Source: Trogon surrucura (taxonomy: Eukaryota > Chordata > Aves > Trogoniformes > Trogonidae). From it: a DNA stretch of 64,000 nucleotides. Shown piece after piece: positions 40,201 through 51,619 of this stretch. The notes under the pieces were generated by a model. The model made no database searches and was not told the DNA's origin. It saw only the letters and a list, made by a program, of their open reading frames with translations. Numbering within the stretch: the first letter of the stretch is position 1; every line of letters begins with the position of its first letter. The stretch lies in contig CM036617.1 in assembly GCA_020746105.1 (NCBI GenBank), positions 16,862,037-16,926,036 of the forward strand, written 5' to 3'. A program made the translations under genes and the position numbers.

Positions 40201-43200
40201 TCTTCCAAAGAAATAGACACCTGTGTCGTGATTCTTCTATTTGCGTGAGAGTATTAAGACCATGTCTGTCTCCTCTCAAGGGACAGATGGGTTCTGGATG
40301 CTGCTTGTAAGATGGGTTGTCCATTTTCCAAGAGACAGTTAGAGGTAAAATGCAGAAGTTCTTGGAGTAGGGGCCAGAACGCAAGACAGCCACAAAGTAA
40401 AGACACGGCATTTTTTCTACTTTCTGCTCCATGGCACACTGCCCTGGTCTCTGACAGTTTGGACCAGAGCACACCATGGCTCCCTTTTTGTCCTCATGAC
40501 TCAGTTTTCTTCTGCTGGAAACCACAGCAGCGGGACAAAGAGGGCAGCAGATATTGAGGTCTTTTTCCAGCGTGAAGGCAGAACACAAGCAGGGCCGCAG
40601 GGATGGCTTTCCATCTTTTCGATAAAACCCCTGTGGTGAGAAGCATTTCCCGAGTCTGGAAAGCAATTTAAGTTGTACATACCAAAAGCACTGAGTACTT
40701 TAAGTGCAAAGGATCTTTCCTGTAAGTGCCTAGGATTTTCTCTGGAGGTTTGGCATCAGAACACTGCAGAGCTGTCATGCAGATAGATACTGCAATTTAA
40801 CAAAGTTTCCAGGCACATTCATAAAAATCTTGGCTGTGGCTTTCTTTTACTGTTATGATCTTGCACCAAAGGATCATCTAGAGATTTCCTTAGTCCTGCA
40901 TCAAAGAACAAAACTACATGTAGTGATAAAACAGGACAACCCATTCACTGCCAATATATAGGGACCAGTGACTGGGAGGATGATGCTGGTGCTACACCAG
41001 CATAGCCCACAAGCTCAGGAGGTGCTGTGCCACATGCAGTAACAATCTCTCACACCAGCACATCCACATCCTGATCACTGTAAGATGTAAACAGAATTGG
41101 AAATGGAGTTGACTCCAAAGGCTTAATTTACATGTCCCAGTTTCCAAAGTCCTTTCTGGAAAACCAGCTGTTTGGCTGGTTACCAAGAGGAAGTGATTGG
41201 AAACATTCCTTCTAGGCTGTATGTGGGTGTTTGACAAAAAAAAAAGAAGAGCCCAAAAAGCGGTGGAGTTAAGCCAAGATCCAGGGTCAACTCCTGCTGC
41301 TTCCCCATGCAGTCATCCCACCTGCACCCAGCGCCAGTGGTACAGAGCTTCGGGTATGACTGGCTGGCCAGTCAAAGCAATGAGAATCACGTAATTTGTA
41401 GTTCCGACCATGGAACTTACAGGTTGTATTGGGCAATGCCCTTAGAGAATCAGGTTTTGTTCTTTACCCAGAATCTCCCTAAATGGAAGGAGAAAACCAC
41501 AAAGGAAAAGAGTAATTAAAAAAAAAAAAAGTCTCCTTTTCTAGCACATGAGATTGCAATAAAATGAAGATCTACATGGAGGTTTTCTTCCTGAGAGAAG
41601 GTTTTCTGTTCATTTCACTCATTAAATAAATTCATAGACTTTGAGCAGGAAAACACATGATAGGAAAAGGACTGCGACTTTCTGCTGCACACGTTCCCAA
41701 ATCTTTTGTAATATATTTCTCTACTTTTAGGTTCGTTAAGTTAGAGTCACAAAAGATACTGCACAAGCAGATGAAAACACATTGAAGGCTGCGTGGAGGA
41801 AATGATATTCAGGACCCTGCTAAGACTCCACGGGGAGCAGACATTATGTATCTTTATGTTCTGAACAGAGCTGAGTATACTGTGGGCAAATGAAGAAGTA
41901 ATTAAATAATCCTTCACTTTCATGCTTGTTCAATGAACTCTCACTTTTAAACGGAAAACTGGAGTCCCCCGTGCAATCACAAAGGCGGCAAAGCTGAACT
42001 TCAGAGTTGTCCTTTGATTGTGAAACGTCTGACAGAGGGAGAACTGAGCAGTTACAATGATAAATTCAGCCAGCTTGGTCTCGAGCAGGACCACAAAGCC
42101 TTGAGCTTTCAGAAGACACACGAGATGACGTAGCATTAGCCAGCAGACACGATCAGCACCTCTCACCTTAAAGCTTTCCAGAGAGACATGATGAATTAAA
42201 CAAACTCAGCTTGCCCCTACCTTGCTGAAAGCCCGATGCTGTGGAGAAATGCCTGTAGATGTCAGAGCAAAGGATTTAAGGGAGAAATCTCAGGCTGCGC
42301 CTTACTCCTCTTGACTTAGATTGCATACCAAAAAAGCAGAGGAGCACACAGTGGTGGTATGCATCTGGCTGGGCACCAAATGTGATTTTGATGCTGCATT
42401 CAGGCATGACTGAAGGATCTCCCTGGAAGCATGTGGGACCCAACACATGGAGACCAATGCCAGGCCACCACATCTTGCAGCCTGTGGGCAGCCCTGTGGT
42501 GAGAAGGTCCACTCTCCACGTGTGCTGGCTGGTCAAGTCAAAGGGTTCTATTTCACTGATGTCTCACCCCAGCTCTGTGCTGGTATTGATGCTGCACATC
42601 TAGAAGAACATCAGGCACTGAGGCCCTGTCCACTAGAAAGGCACAGCTGCGTGTTGACTACTTAATACAGCTCTGAGTAGCTGTTTGGCTGGAGGGGAGC
42701 CCAATAAGAGGCTTATATGACTGAAACAAAAAGAGTGAGAAAGTCCAATAAACACAGTATTCCCACATAATTTTATTCTGTGAACACCCTGTATCAGAGC
42801 TATTGAAAGGAGACAGGGACATAGAGCACGATTTCCTAGAAAAACTTTTTTTTCACACTAATGCTTGAAATGCAGAAGGCTACCTTAACACTGTTTGGAG
42901 TATCCAAACAAGTGACTTTTACTCAGCTTTGCACATTTTCATGTCATCTAGGATTACAATCCAGTAAACCAAAAAAAATTACTTTCAGTCCATCTCTACT
43001 CATAACAAGAACAAAATATATGACATCAGTTTCTTTTTTTTTTTATTAGCTTCAGCCAAATATTACCAGGTTTGGCACCAGGAGAAGAATAAATTCACCA
43101 CAGTACTGCCTTAAACTATGTTTTGGTCAGTTTCCTCAAAAAAAAAACGAGGAAAAATAAATGTTTCTTCATTGCATTTGAAGTTCAGAGAACAATATTT

Positions 43201-43917
43201 ACAAGCCAGTTCACTCTCGCCAGGTTGAACCCTTGCCCAAAAAGGCATAATGTTGAAGTCCATGTCTTTGACACAAGAAAGAAGAGCAAGAACAGATCTG
43301 GCACAACAGATCTGGAAACAGGATAAATGACAAATTTGGTGTCAAAATTGTATTTTTCTGGCTTTTATTTGCTGGAAAGAATTCCAGAGACCTTTTTCTT
43401 TCCAACCTTTGTCAGTCATTCCTGCTGAGTTTATCTCAGTCTTTTCCATGGAAACCATGGAAGAATAGTCCATCAAAGGATAAAATTTTAAATCTTTCTT
43501 GATTTAGAGACTTCAGAAGTCTTACTTTACATGAAACATTCAAGAGTACTGAATAAGATGGAATGGCAAGAACCATTTTTGGGTTCCCTTGGGTGAAATG
43601 TTCTGGCTTTTTTTATTGCTTAGACTGTGATTAACAAAATACCACAACTATGACCTAGTATAAGCTATACTTAAATAAATTACATCTTTGGTAAATAACA
43701 GCTGCACTGTATGTTACTAAGATCAGTTATGAACTGTGTAAGTAGTGTTCTATTTGCACAGCTTTGCACTACTGTCCTATCATTTGCTGGCCTCTCTTGG
43801 TTTGCTTGATTTAAAATTGTCCTTGTTTTTGTTTTTGGGTTTTTTTCATTCTCAGAGTGCTCCTCGTCTCACAGCAGTTTCTCTGACCTTCACTACTGAT
43901 TTATTACTAATCCAACT

Positions 43918-44020
43918 TAGAATCACAAAATCATTTATGTCAGAAAAGACCTTTAAAATCATCAAATCCAACTGTTAACCTAACATGGCCAGGTACATCA
44001 CTAAACTATGTCCCTAAATC
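43918..44020 (-). mobile_element. Older CR1, 3' segment (split by a later insertion)
   Basis: A minus-oriented CR1 starts here with its 3' end: TAGAATCACAAAATCATTTA, then GAAAAGACCTTTAAAATCATC, AACTGTTAACCTAACATGG and CACTAAACTATGTCCCTAA. The homologous sequence resumes after 45118 with TTTTAAATACCTCCAGGGAT, the block that normally follows in this subfamily. The two pieces are therefore one element interrupted by the forward CR1 between them. Confidence 0.9.
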
Positions 44021-45118
44021 TAAAATGGAGAGACATGGATTTGACAGATTGACCACTCGGTGGATAAAGAACTGGCTGGATGGTCACACTCAAAGAGTTG
44101 TGGTCAATGGTTCAACGTCTACATGGAGACCAGTGACAAGCGGTGTTCCTCAGGGGTCTGTTCTGGGTCCAGTGCTGTTCAACATCTTTGTCAGCGACAT
44201 GGACGACGGCATTGAGTGCACCCTCAGCAAGTTTGCCGATGACACCAAGCTGTGTGGTGCCGTGGACTCACTTGAGGGAAGAGATGCCATCCAGAGGGAC
44301 CTTGATAGGCTTGAGAAATGGGCCAGTGCAAACTGCATGAGCTTCAACAAGTCTAAGTGCAAGGTCCTTCCCCTGGGTCGGGCCAATCCCAGGCACAAAT
44401 ACAAACTGGGCACAGAGTGGGTTGAGAGTAGCCCCGAAGAGAAGGATTTGGGGGTGTTGATGGACGAGAAGCTCAACATGAGTCGGCAGCGCGCTCATGC
44501 AGCCCAGAAGGCCAACCGCATCCCGGGATGTATCAGGAGAAGTGTAGCCAGCAGGTCAAGAGAGGTGATTCTCCCCCTTTATTCGGCTCTGGTGAGACCT
44601 CACCTCGAATACTGCGTCCAGTTCTGGTGCCCCCACCACAAGAGGGACATAGAACTGTTGGAGCGCGTTCAGAGGAGGGCCACAAAGATGATCCAGGGGT
44701 TGGAGCACCTCTGCTACGAGGACAGGCTGCGGGAGCTGGGATTGTTCAGTCTTGAAAAGAGAAGACTTCGGGGGGACCTAATAGCTGCCTTCCAATACCT
44801 GAAGGGATCCTACAGGAAGGCTGGGCAGGGACTTTTTACAAGAGCATCCACTGAGAGGACAAGGGGAAATGGATTTAATTTAAAGGAAAATAGATTTAGA
44901 TTGGATCTCGGGAGAAAATTCTTCAGTATGAGGGTGGCAAGACTTTGGAATAAATTACCCAGAAATGCTGTGGCTGCCCCCTCCCTGGAGGTGTTCAAGG
45001 ACAGGCTGGACAGAGCCTTGAGTAGCCTGATCTAGTTCAGAGGCATCCCTGCCCATGGCAGAGAGGTTGGATTAGATGATCTCTAAGGTTCCTTCCTGCC
45101 TAGGCCATTCTATGATTT
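44021..45118 (+). mobile_element. Younger CR1 LINE, 5'-truncated, nested in an older CR1
   Basis: About 1.1 kb of a plus-oriented CR1. It contains the C-terminal part of ORF2 and a short 3' UTR (ATCTAGTTCAGAGGC ... GGTTGGATTAGATGATCTC ... CCATTCTATGATT). Only one octamer-type unit remains at the end. It lies antisense within PDGFD intron 1. The junctions with the older element are clean to within a few bases, and no target-site duplication is evident, which is usual for CR1. Confidence 0.95.
44025..45035 (+). CDS. CR1 ORF2 C-terminal fragment, reverse transcriptase, open for 336 codons
   Basis: This is the C-terminal part of the CR1 polyprotein, which normally has an N-terminal endonuclease and then reverse transcriptase for target-primed retrotransposition. 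The fragment starts at RT palm motifs: [17 protein letters not shown] (about residues 14-30), [18 protein letters not shown] (about 38-55) and the catalytic box FADDTKL (about 69-75, two aspartates kept). It then runs through [45 protein letters not shown] and [13 protein letters not shown] to SSLI and TAG. There is no internal stop or frameshift. The ATG is an internal Met just after the truncation point, not a real start. The endonuclease and the first RT blocks are missing, so it cannot be autonomous, and expression is doubtful. Confidence 0.92.
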   Translation: MERHGFDRLTTRWIKNWLDGHTQRVVVNGSTSTWRPVTSGVPQGSVLGPVLFNIFVSDMDDGIECTLSKFADDTKLCGAVDSLEGRDAIQRDLDRLEKWASANCMSFNKSKCKVLPLGRANPRHKYKLGTEWVESSPEEKDLGVLMDEKLNMSRQRAHAAQKANRIPGCIRRSVASRSREVILPLYSALVRPHLEYCVQFWCPHHKRDIELLERVQRRATKMIQGLEHLCYEDRLRELGLFSLEKRRLRGDLIAAFQYLKGSYRKAGQGLFTRASTERTRGNGFNLKENRFRLDLGRKFFSMRVARLWNKLPRNAVAAPSLEVFKDRLDRALSSLI

Positions 45119-45500
45119 ACCCATTTTTAAATACCTCCAGGGATGGTGACTCACCTGGACAGTCTGCTCCAATGCTTCACCACTCTTCCTGTGAAGAAAT
45201 TTTTCCTAATATCCAGTCTAAATCTGCCCAGGTACAACTTGAGGCCATTTCCTCTTGACCTGTTGCTTGTTATATGGGAGGGGAGACTGACCCCCACCTC
45301 CTACAACCTCCTTTCAGGTAGCTGAAGAGTGATAAGGTCTTCCCTCAACCTCCTTGTCTCTAGGATAAATAACCCCAGTCCCCTCAGCTGCTCCTTAGGA
45401 CTTGTGCTCTTGAACCTTCACCAGATTTGGTCACCCTTCTTTGGACACTCTCCAGCACCTCAATATCTTTCTTGTAGTGAAGGGTTCAAAACTGGGCATG
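45119..45500 (-). mobile_element. Older CR1, 5' segment of the split element
   Basis: Continuation of the minus-oriented CR1 that begins at 43918. It shows AAATACCTCCAGGGATGGTG, AATGCTTCACCACTCTTCC, TTCCTAATATCCAGTCTAAA, ACTTGAGGCCATTTCCTCTT, CTACAACCTCCTTTCAGGTA, and CTGCTCCTTAGGACTTGTGC. Similarity fades near AAAACTGGGCATGC. Many substitutions and small deletions mark it as older than the inserted copy. Confidence 0.9.
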
Positions 45501-48500
45501 CAACTTCCTACACCACAAATCTCATGAGCTGTTACAAGCATAGGTTAGCTCCGTGATCGGCCATTTGCTCCCTCTGCTTGCAGCTCAAACTGGGCAACTG
45601 CACAGACTGGTGAGATGCTGAACTCAGCTACAGCAGAAGAGGAGCAGACATCAGCTCAGGGAAGCTGCAGGAGCACTGTGGGTATCACACTAAGACATTT
45701 CATTCCTCCTCCTTGCCATACACCAGATTTGCCAAGCCAGCCCTTGCCCTTTCAGTGTACAAGACATGAGGCTCAAACGTTTTGGAGCCATCACCCTTGC
45801 TGCACCACCCGAGGTCATCATGGGCTATGGATGGGATGAAGCATGTGTAACGCAGGCTGCCCACATTCCCACTCCTTCTCCGAATTACAGGTCTGTTTGT
45901 ACTTTTCAAATCCACCCCAACATGAGCAAACACCACCAAGATTTGTGCAGGAAATATTTGGCCAGAAAAGCACAGGCTTCCCGCCCTCTCTCCCTGGGTG
46001 CAGCAGGGTCAGTGCTGGCATGCACTGGCAGAAAGTGGTGGCACTCCCAAAAAGCAAGAGGAAAACTCGAAATCCTTACAGATTTGCAGGTCACAACCTG
46101 CTGAGGATTTGTCCAATACATAGCTTCAAGGTAGAGGCTGTGAGTCTTCCTGATTCGTTCACTTTCATTAAGGGACTGGTAATCCCCCACCTGTCACTTC
46201 ACATCTACCCATATACACATTTACTTGGTTATTTCATGCATAAAGCTTTACATAAAATGCCTTTCTTTTTTGTTTCTGCTTTTTAATGGATGCAGAGAAC
46301 CATTCTCTCAAGAAAGAAACAAATGCTTCATTAAACCCACCTCAATGGACAATTTGTTTCTTCAATGCAGCGTTTAAGTAATAAAGAAAGAATAAACATA
46401 AAATTCTCCTCAGAAATAGAATGAAAACACCCTTAAAAACACTTGTTTGAGGCATATTAGGATGCTAATAAACTCAGATCAGACATTTACAGACAAAAGC
46501 TTGCTCACCAAATCCATTTTCATAAAGCAGTAAGATAACCTGGGAACAGATCATTGCTTGTGTAAATCAGCAGCATCCTTACAGTGATCACAGCTCTTTA
46601 CACCAGCTGAGGATATGACCGGAGCAGCAGATGAAAAGGTAAAGAGAAAACTCTAAGAGCAGGATGCAGAACCTGAGAAGAAGCAGGATCACTAAATACC
46701 CAGCACAGTGATACACTGAACTCATAAGAAATGGAACCAAATCAGCTCATAGTTGCATCAGGGAAAATTCAAGGTGTGCTTCTCTAACCTATTAATTATA
46801 GTTGAAGAAATATCAGATATTTTTCATTCACAAGTTCAGTTGTGGAGGAAAAGATTTCTATTTAAATCAACACAGGATGAGTTGTCTGAAACAAAGGAAA
46901 TAATTTTATTTTCAGGTATTTCTAAACAAATATTAGAAGATAATATATATATTTTTTTGTTATTTCTGAATTATCTTTTGGATTTAAAAGTAATGGCTAA
47001 TCTCAGCCAAATTTGTGAATTTCATTCACTACTTTTCACTTATTTAGTGAGGTAATAACTTGCTGGGGTCTGTAAGGCACCCCTGAAAGTCTCACGCACC
47101 TGCACTAGGGACTCTCGTATGACTGAAGAGAACATCCGCTCATCAACTTCTGCAAATCAGTATTGTTCAGGTGACTAAAACGGAGCTGGTCTATTTATGG
47201 TCCTGGAGCTGAGCAGTGACTGTTCTGTGAAGCTACCAGCTCCTCAGCTGACAGGAAAGAGCAAAGGAGAGCACTCAGTCCTTTACCAGGATGCAATGAT
47301 CAATGCCTTTACCTAGGTAATGTGATTCCTGTTATGTTTTCTCCTTTCCTGGTCACACCTTTTGAATAAAATTTCCACCACTGCACACAGAGCTAGAACA
47401 CAGACGTTGAAGTTTGACATTAAAATGAATGGTCTACCATTTGTAAAATTACTGAGATGCTACACAACTTGTGATTTTTTGAAAACTAATGTAATCTCTT
47501 TAGAATTGTGCTACTGACATAAACACGTAAATACTTTCAGGCCCTTAATTCAAAATTCACCAAAAATCTTGTCAATAGAAGATTCTTGGGTATGGTATTT
47601 GACTGTGTTTTTTTTTTCTATTTTTCGGAATCATTCTAATTATTTCCATATGGCTGTAAAAAGACTGCTTTTAAGAAGCAAGTCCTGAAAGAAATGCCAG
47701 CTATTCATTAAAAGCCTATGAATCAATTAGATATGTGCTGAGCTCTCTGCATCCTCCAAATACAGGTTGCTGTTTATTTCAAGATGCAGACTTATCAGTC
47801 TTTGTATATTATAACAATTAGTCAAGAAATCCAAGGGCAGAAGGAGTCAATGAAAAAAGAAAGTTTGGATAAGCTGGTTCCAAAAAAACACATTGGCAAC
47901 AGCCCTTTGTTAAAAGGAATATTAAATGACAAAAGGTTAAGCCAACTGCAGGCTTGAAACAAGATACACAATGAAAAAAAAATAAAAAATTAGAGATTAA
48001 GTTTCTTGGTTGAGAATGTACAGCACAGATGTAGGGATTCACTATTTTCTCCTCCCAAAAGACAAGGACTCACAAGCTGGCCCAAGGATTAGAGAGGAAA
48101 AATGTTTGCAGAGAATAACTTTCTAGCAGACATAATGTCTGGTTGATTACAAGGAAGCCTGCAGACTCTCATTTTCTCTCAGAAACTGAAGGAGCAAGAG
48201 GCAAAGACTGTCAAAGCATTTGATGTTACCATAAATTTCTAAGGCTAGTGGAAGGATATTAAAGGTAGTATTACTCTCCAAATTCAACAGCGCCAGATAA
48301 GAGAAGGGAGTTTTCTTGGCTGCTGGAAAAGACAAAAGATATGCTAGAGCTATAAATTATTAGCATCATTTTAGGAGCAGCAATATTGTTAACATACAGT
48401 AACTTCCAGCAGACTAAGACCAAGGCTCTGTTATGGCAGGTGTTGACAAATATAATGGGAAACAGTTGTAGGAGGCTACGTATTGAGTAGGTATCACCAA

Positions 48501-48625
48501 GGGTATCTAAGTTATCTCGGAATTCAGACAAAATTAACATTTCAGAGGGACTGAAAGCTGAACTGCTTCATCAGGAGAATAAACATATTTGTCATTACTC
48601 ATATTCTTTGTACCCCAAATAGTGA

Positions 48626-48648
48626 CTAACCCTAACCCTAACCCTAAC
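48626..48648. repeat. Short interstitial telomeric repeat (CCCTAA)n
   Basis: 23 bp of perfect CTAACC repeat, nearly four units, in the middle of intron 1. It is too short and too internal to be a chromosome end. Such tracts are usually explained by repair of a double-strand break with telomerase or by chance growth of a microsatellite. Confidence 0.95.
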
Positions 48649-49879
48649 TTCTGACCTCCACCAACGCATTCTGTGAAATTTCTGCCTCTCTTCCCTGGTG
48701 CCTGGGAGCACGGGACCTTCTGCAGGGCTTTACTCATCTTGTTCTGCCACAGTTCACATCCAGGAGGTCCCAAATACAGCCCAAGTGGGTACAAATTACT
48801 CCTGATCCTGTGCTTATAGGAGTTAATAGGTATTTTCTGGCAGATTAGGACAGCTTCTCATCAGGCATGCCATGGAGCATGGCATACTGTGACAGAAGCC
48901 AATATGTTGATAGTTTGAATTTCTGTGCATGCAAAATTAGATATTCACAGCCAGTTTTCGAGAATCTGCATACACAGCTAAGACATTTCTGCATGTATGC
49001 CTCTGGTGAATGTTTTTTCTTCCTTAAATGAGCATATCTATGATTAAATTATAATAGTTTTCTATATAGCTTTTGTAATATTTAGATTGACTGATGAAAG
49101 AATATGGTTTATTCCCATTACTTGAAAAAGCTCTCTTACTGAAAGTAAATAGTGATTAAAGAAACCATAAACATTGCTACACTCAGAACTAAAGCTACTT
49201 CAGCTACTTCTTTTATAGAAACTACAGAAATAAGCAAGGCAGAGAGGGTGCTGTTATTGTACAGGATCTGTTCATGGCACAAGTGTATTTTCAGTGTCTT
49301 CAAATTTTTGAGGAAGTAATACAATTATCAGAATAGGTCTGGATCTCCAAGTGTTTTATTATCCCCCTCACTGCCACTGCCAGCATGAATAAAACTAACC
49401 AAGCAGAGAGAAACCGAAAAATCTCAATCCACAATGAAGTTGCTATTAGTTATTCTGAAAGGTTGCCTTGTTATAATATCCTTTATTCTAGATCCTGCTT
49501 GCCATTAAAAATGGAATTGATTATTAGAGAAGACATTCAGGGGCTTAAGCACATTCCAAACAAACAAAAAAAACCCAGAAACCTGGACAGAAAAGCTCCC
49601 ACTGTTCTTGCCAAGCAGAATTAGGAGAGGATGGTATTTGTGGATGTTCATGCAGCCTCTTTCTTAGGACATGATCTTATTCTCCTTGAAGCTGTGTTTG
49701 TTTCACAAGTAACAGGATTGGGCTCCAATTTTTCATTCATGCTGGATTTTGTTTCTGTGCTCCTTTTCTCCCCATCCCTTTTTTCATGGTTGGGAAAAAT
49801 GTAAACCATATAAACAGATGGGATTTTGCTACACTCGTTAACATGTTGATCAATCACATCATCTGCTGTGTGAGCCATT

Positions 49880-49907
49880 CTTCCCTTCCCTTCCCTCCCC
49901 TCCTTCC
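49880..49907. repeat. Pyrimidine-rich TTCCC microsatellite
   Basis: Degenerate run of TTCCC/TCCCC units on the plus strand within intron 1. Confidence 0.7.
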
Positions 49908-51296
49908 ACAAATACACAAAGAAAACCACCAGACTGTTTGTATATCACTGGTCACGATGATAGGCAACACATTCCTCCCTGCTTCCAACATATAAAGGTC
50001 TACACAAGGTTTTTGCACCTAACTTAACCATAAATATATAGTGCTCAAAAAATAGAAGAAAAACCCTGGTGCTCATTTCTGCTGTGCAGTGTAAGATCTA
50101 GAACATATGTGTCCACAGTTTCTTGGAATTCTTCCTCTGGGCTTGGCAAAGGAGTATGCCACAACTGCCTGGGGACACCTTCAGTGATGAGACGTCTCTT
50201 TATAACATGGCTGTTGCTCTTAAAATGCATTATGGCAGGGACTTGTAGTCCTCAGGATTCAAGGCATTTCCTGAGTGAGGCACCATATGGTTACCCAAAA
50301 GCCTTCTGCAAAAGCTGCCACAATGACAACAGGCAGGATAGGAAAAGAAGTGGAGAAGGAGCACAAAAACCAGATCACTGCATAGGGGAACGTACAAAAA
50401 GTAAGAGTCACTGTACATTCACAGTCGTTACTAATTATATGTCTAGTCTTTGCCAGCACAAAAACACTATGTGGTCTGAGGGGAGAAAAGAACGTTTGCA
50501 ATAAAAGGTAAAGTTTTTTAATTAGACTAGCTAAGTTGTCTTAAAAAATCAAAATGCCTCTGGGCACAGTTATTTTCATTGGTCCTCTCTTCTTTGTTGC
50601 CAAGCCCCGTTGATAAGATTTAGAAATGGATTTTTTGAGGCCTCACTCCCTCTTGTGAGGGACTCAGGAGTGCAGAAAGGGCAGACGAAATACACTCTCC
50701 AAACTACTGGGACCAGGGCTGGTCTCTGGAAGTGAACACCTTGAGGAAAATGGAGCAGGGCCAAAACACTCCCGACTTAAACTATGGGCTTCCTGTATGC
50801 ATACACAACATCAGGGCGGGACTCCATTTTTTAAGGAAATCTATAAATAGAGCTAATATCGACTTTATTCTGAACACATTTGAGCAGTAATTAGCACATA
50901 TTGATTGCAAAGCTCTTCTAGAAGCTGTGATGCTGCTGCTCTGCCAAGATGCTTAGGAAAGACACAACACTACTCCCTGTCTTAAAAGCTGCTGTCTAAT
51001 AAAAGCAGACATTAATTTCAAATTGCATTCAGAATATATAGGGGAGCAAAACTAATGTTTTGTCAAACAGATCAAGGAAAACAACTCCTTGGCAAAGTAA
51101 CTGTGTTTTTCAGACTCCTATGGTCCCAGTTCAAACGCTACTGAAGTCAGTGCAAAAAAAATCCCCTGAGATTTTGATAGAATCAAAAAATGATGCCAAA
51201 AAATTCAAACACAAAACCAAAATCTTGACCATGAAGCACATTTAAAATGTAAAGCAATATACACCCCATATTTTCTGGACCCAGTGCTTTAGTCTA

Positions 51297-51619
51297 AGAG
51301 TCAGGCAAAGGTGCACAAGGCCCCTTCAGCAGGGCCTGTTGTGACAGGACAAGGCGTAATGGCTTTAAACTAAAATATGGTAGATTTAGACTACATGTAA
51401 AGAAGAAATGTTTTACAGGGAGGGTGGTAAAACACTGGCGCAGGTTGCCCAGAGTGGTGGTAGAAGCCCCATCCCTGGAAATACTCAAGGTCAGGTTGGA
51501 CGGGGCTCTGAGCAACCTGATCTAGTTAAAGATGTCTCTGCTCACTGTAGGGGGTTGGACTAGATGGTGCTTAAAGGTTCCTTCCATCGCAAAACATTCT
51601 ATGATTCTGTGATTCTATT
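51297..51619 (+). mobile_element. CR1 LINE, 3' end fragment
   Basis: A plus-oriented CR1 tail. It shows CAGGGCCTGTTGTGACAGGA, GGTAGATTTAGACTACATG, CACTGGCGCAGGTTGCCCAG, AGCCCCATCCCTGGAAATAC, GGGGCTCTGAGCAACCTGAT, GGTTGGACTAGATGG, and the octamer tail ATTCTATGATTCTGTGATTC. The frame is broken, so it encodes nothing. It shares the GGGGCTCTGAGCAACC subfamily block with the 19.3-kb copy. The left boundary is approximate. Confidence 0.93.

Larger units (their letters stand above)
32615..43917 (-). other. PDGFD: PDGFD intron 1, part next to exon 2
   Basis: A long intronic stretch upstream of exon 2. Simple repeats are (TTTTG)4 at 33903-33922, a TTTTA-type run near 34031, and T19 at 37184-37202. 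Longer open frames (for example 40187-40666 and 42276-42536, both minus) have no recognisable domain, and many overlap frames on the other strand. PDGFD exon 1 is not seen here. Confidence 0.7.
45501..51296 (-). other. PDGFD: PDGFD intron 1, between CR1 elements
   Basis: Intronic sequence. A cluster of overlapping open frames at 45.6-46.3 kb lies in a GC-richer patch and has no recognisable product. A telomere-type repeat lies at 48626-48648 and a CCTTCC-rich run at about 49880-49907. Nothing else is recognised. Confidence 0.65.

Noticed and set aside
45600-46290. Cluster of overlapping open frames on both strands
   Set aside because: Stops are rarer because the patch is GC-richer. The frames conflict and none has a domain.
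48626-48648. Chromosome end or assembly join
   Set aside because: Less than four repeat units, embedded in unique intron sequence on both sides.
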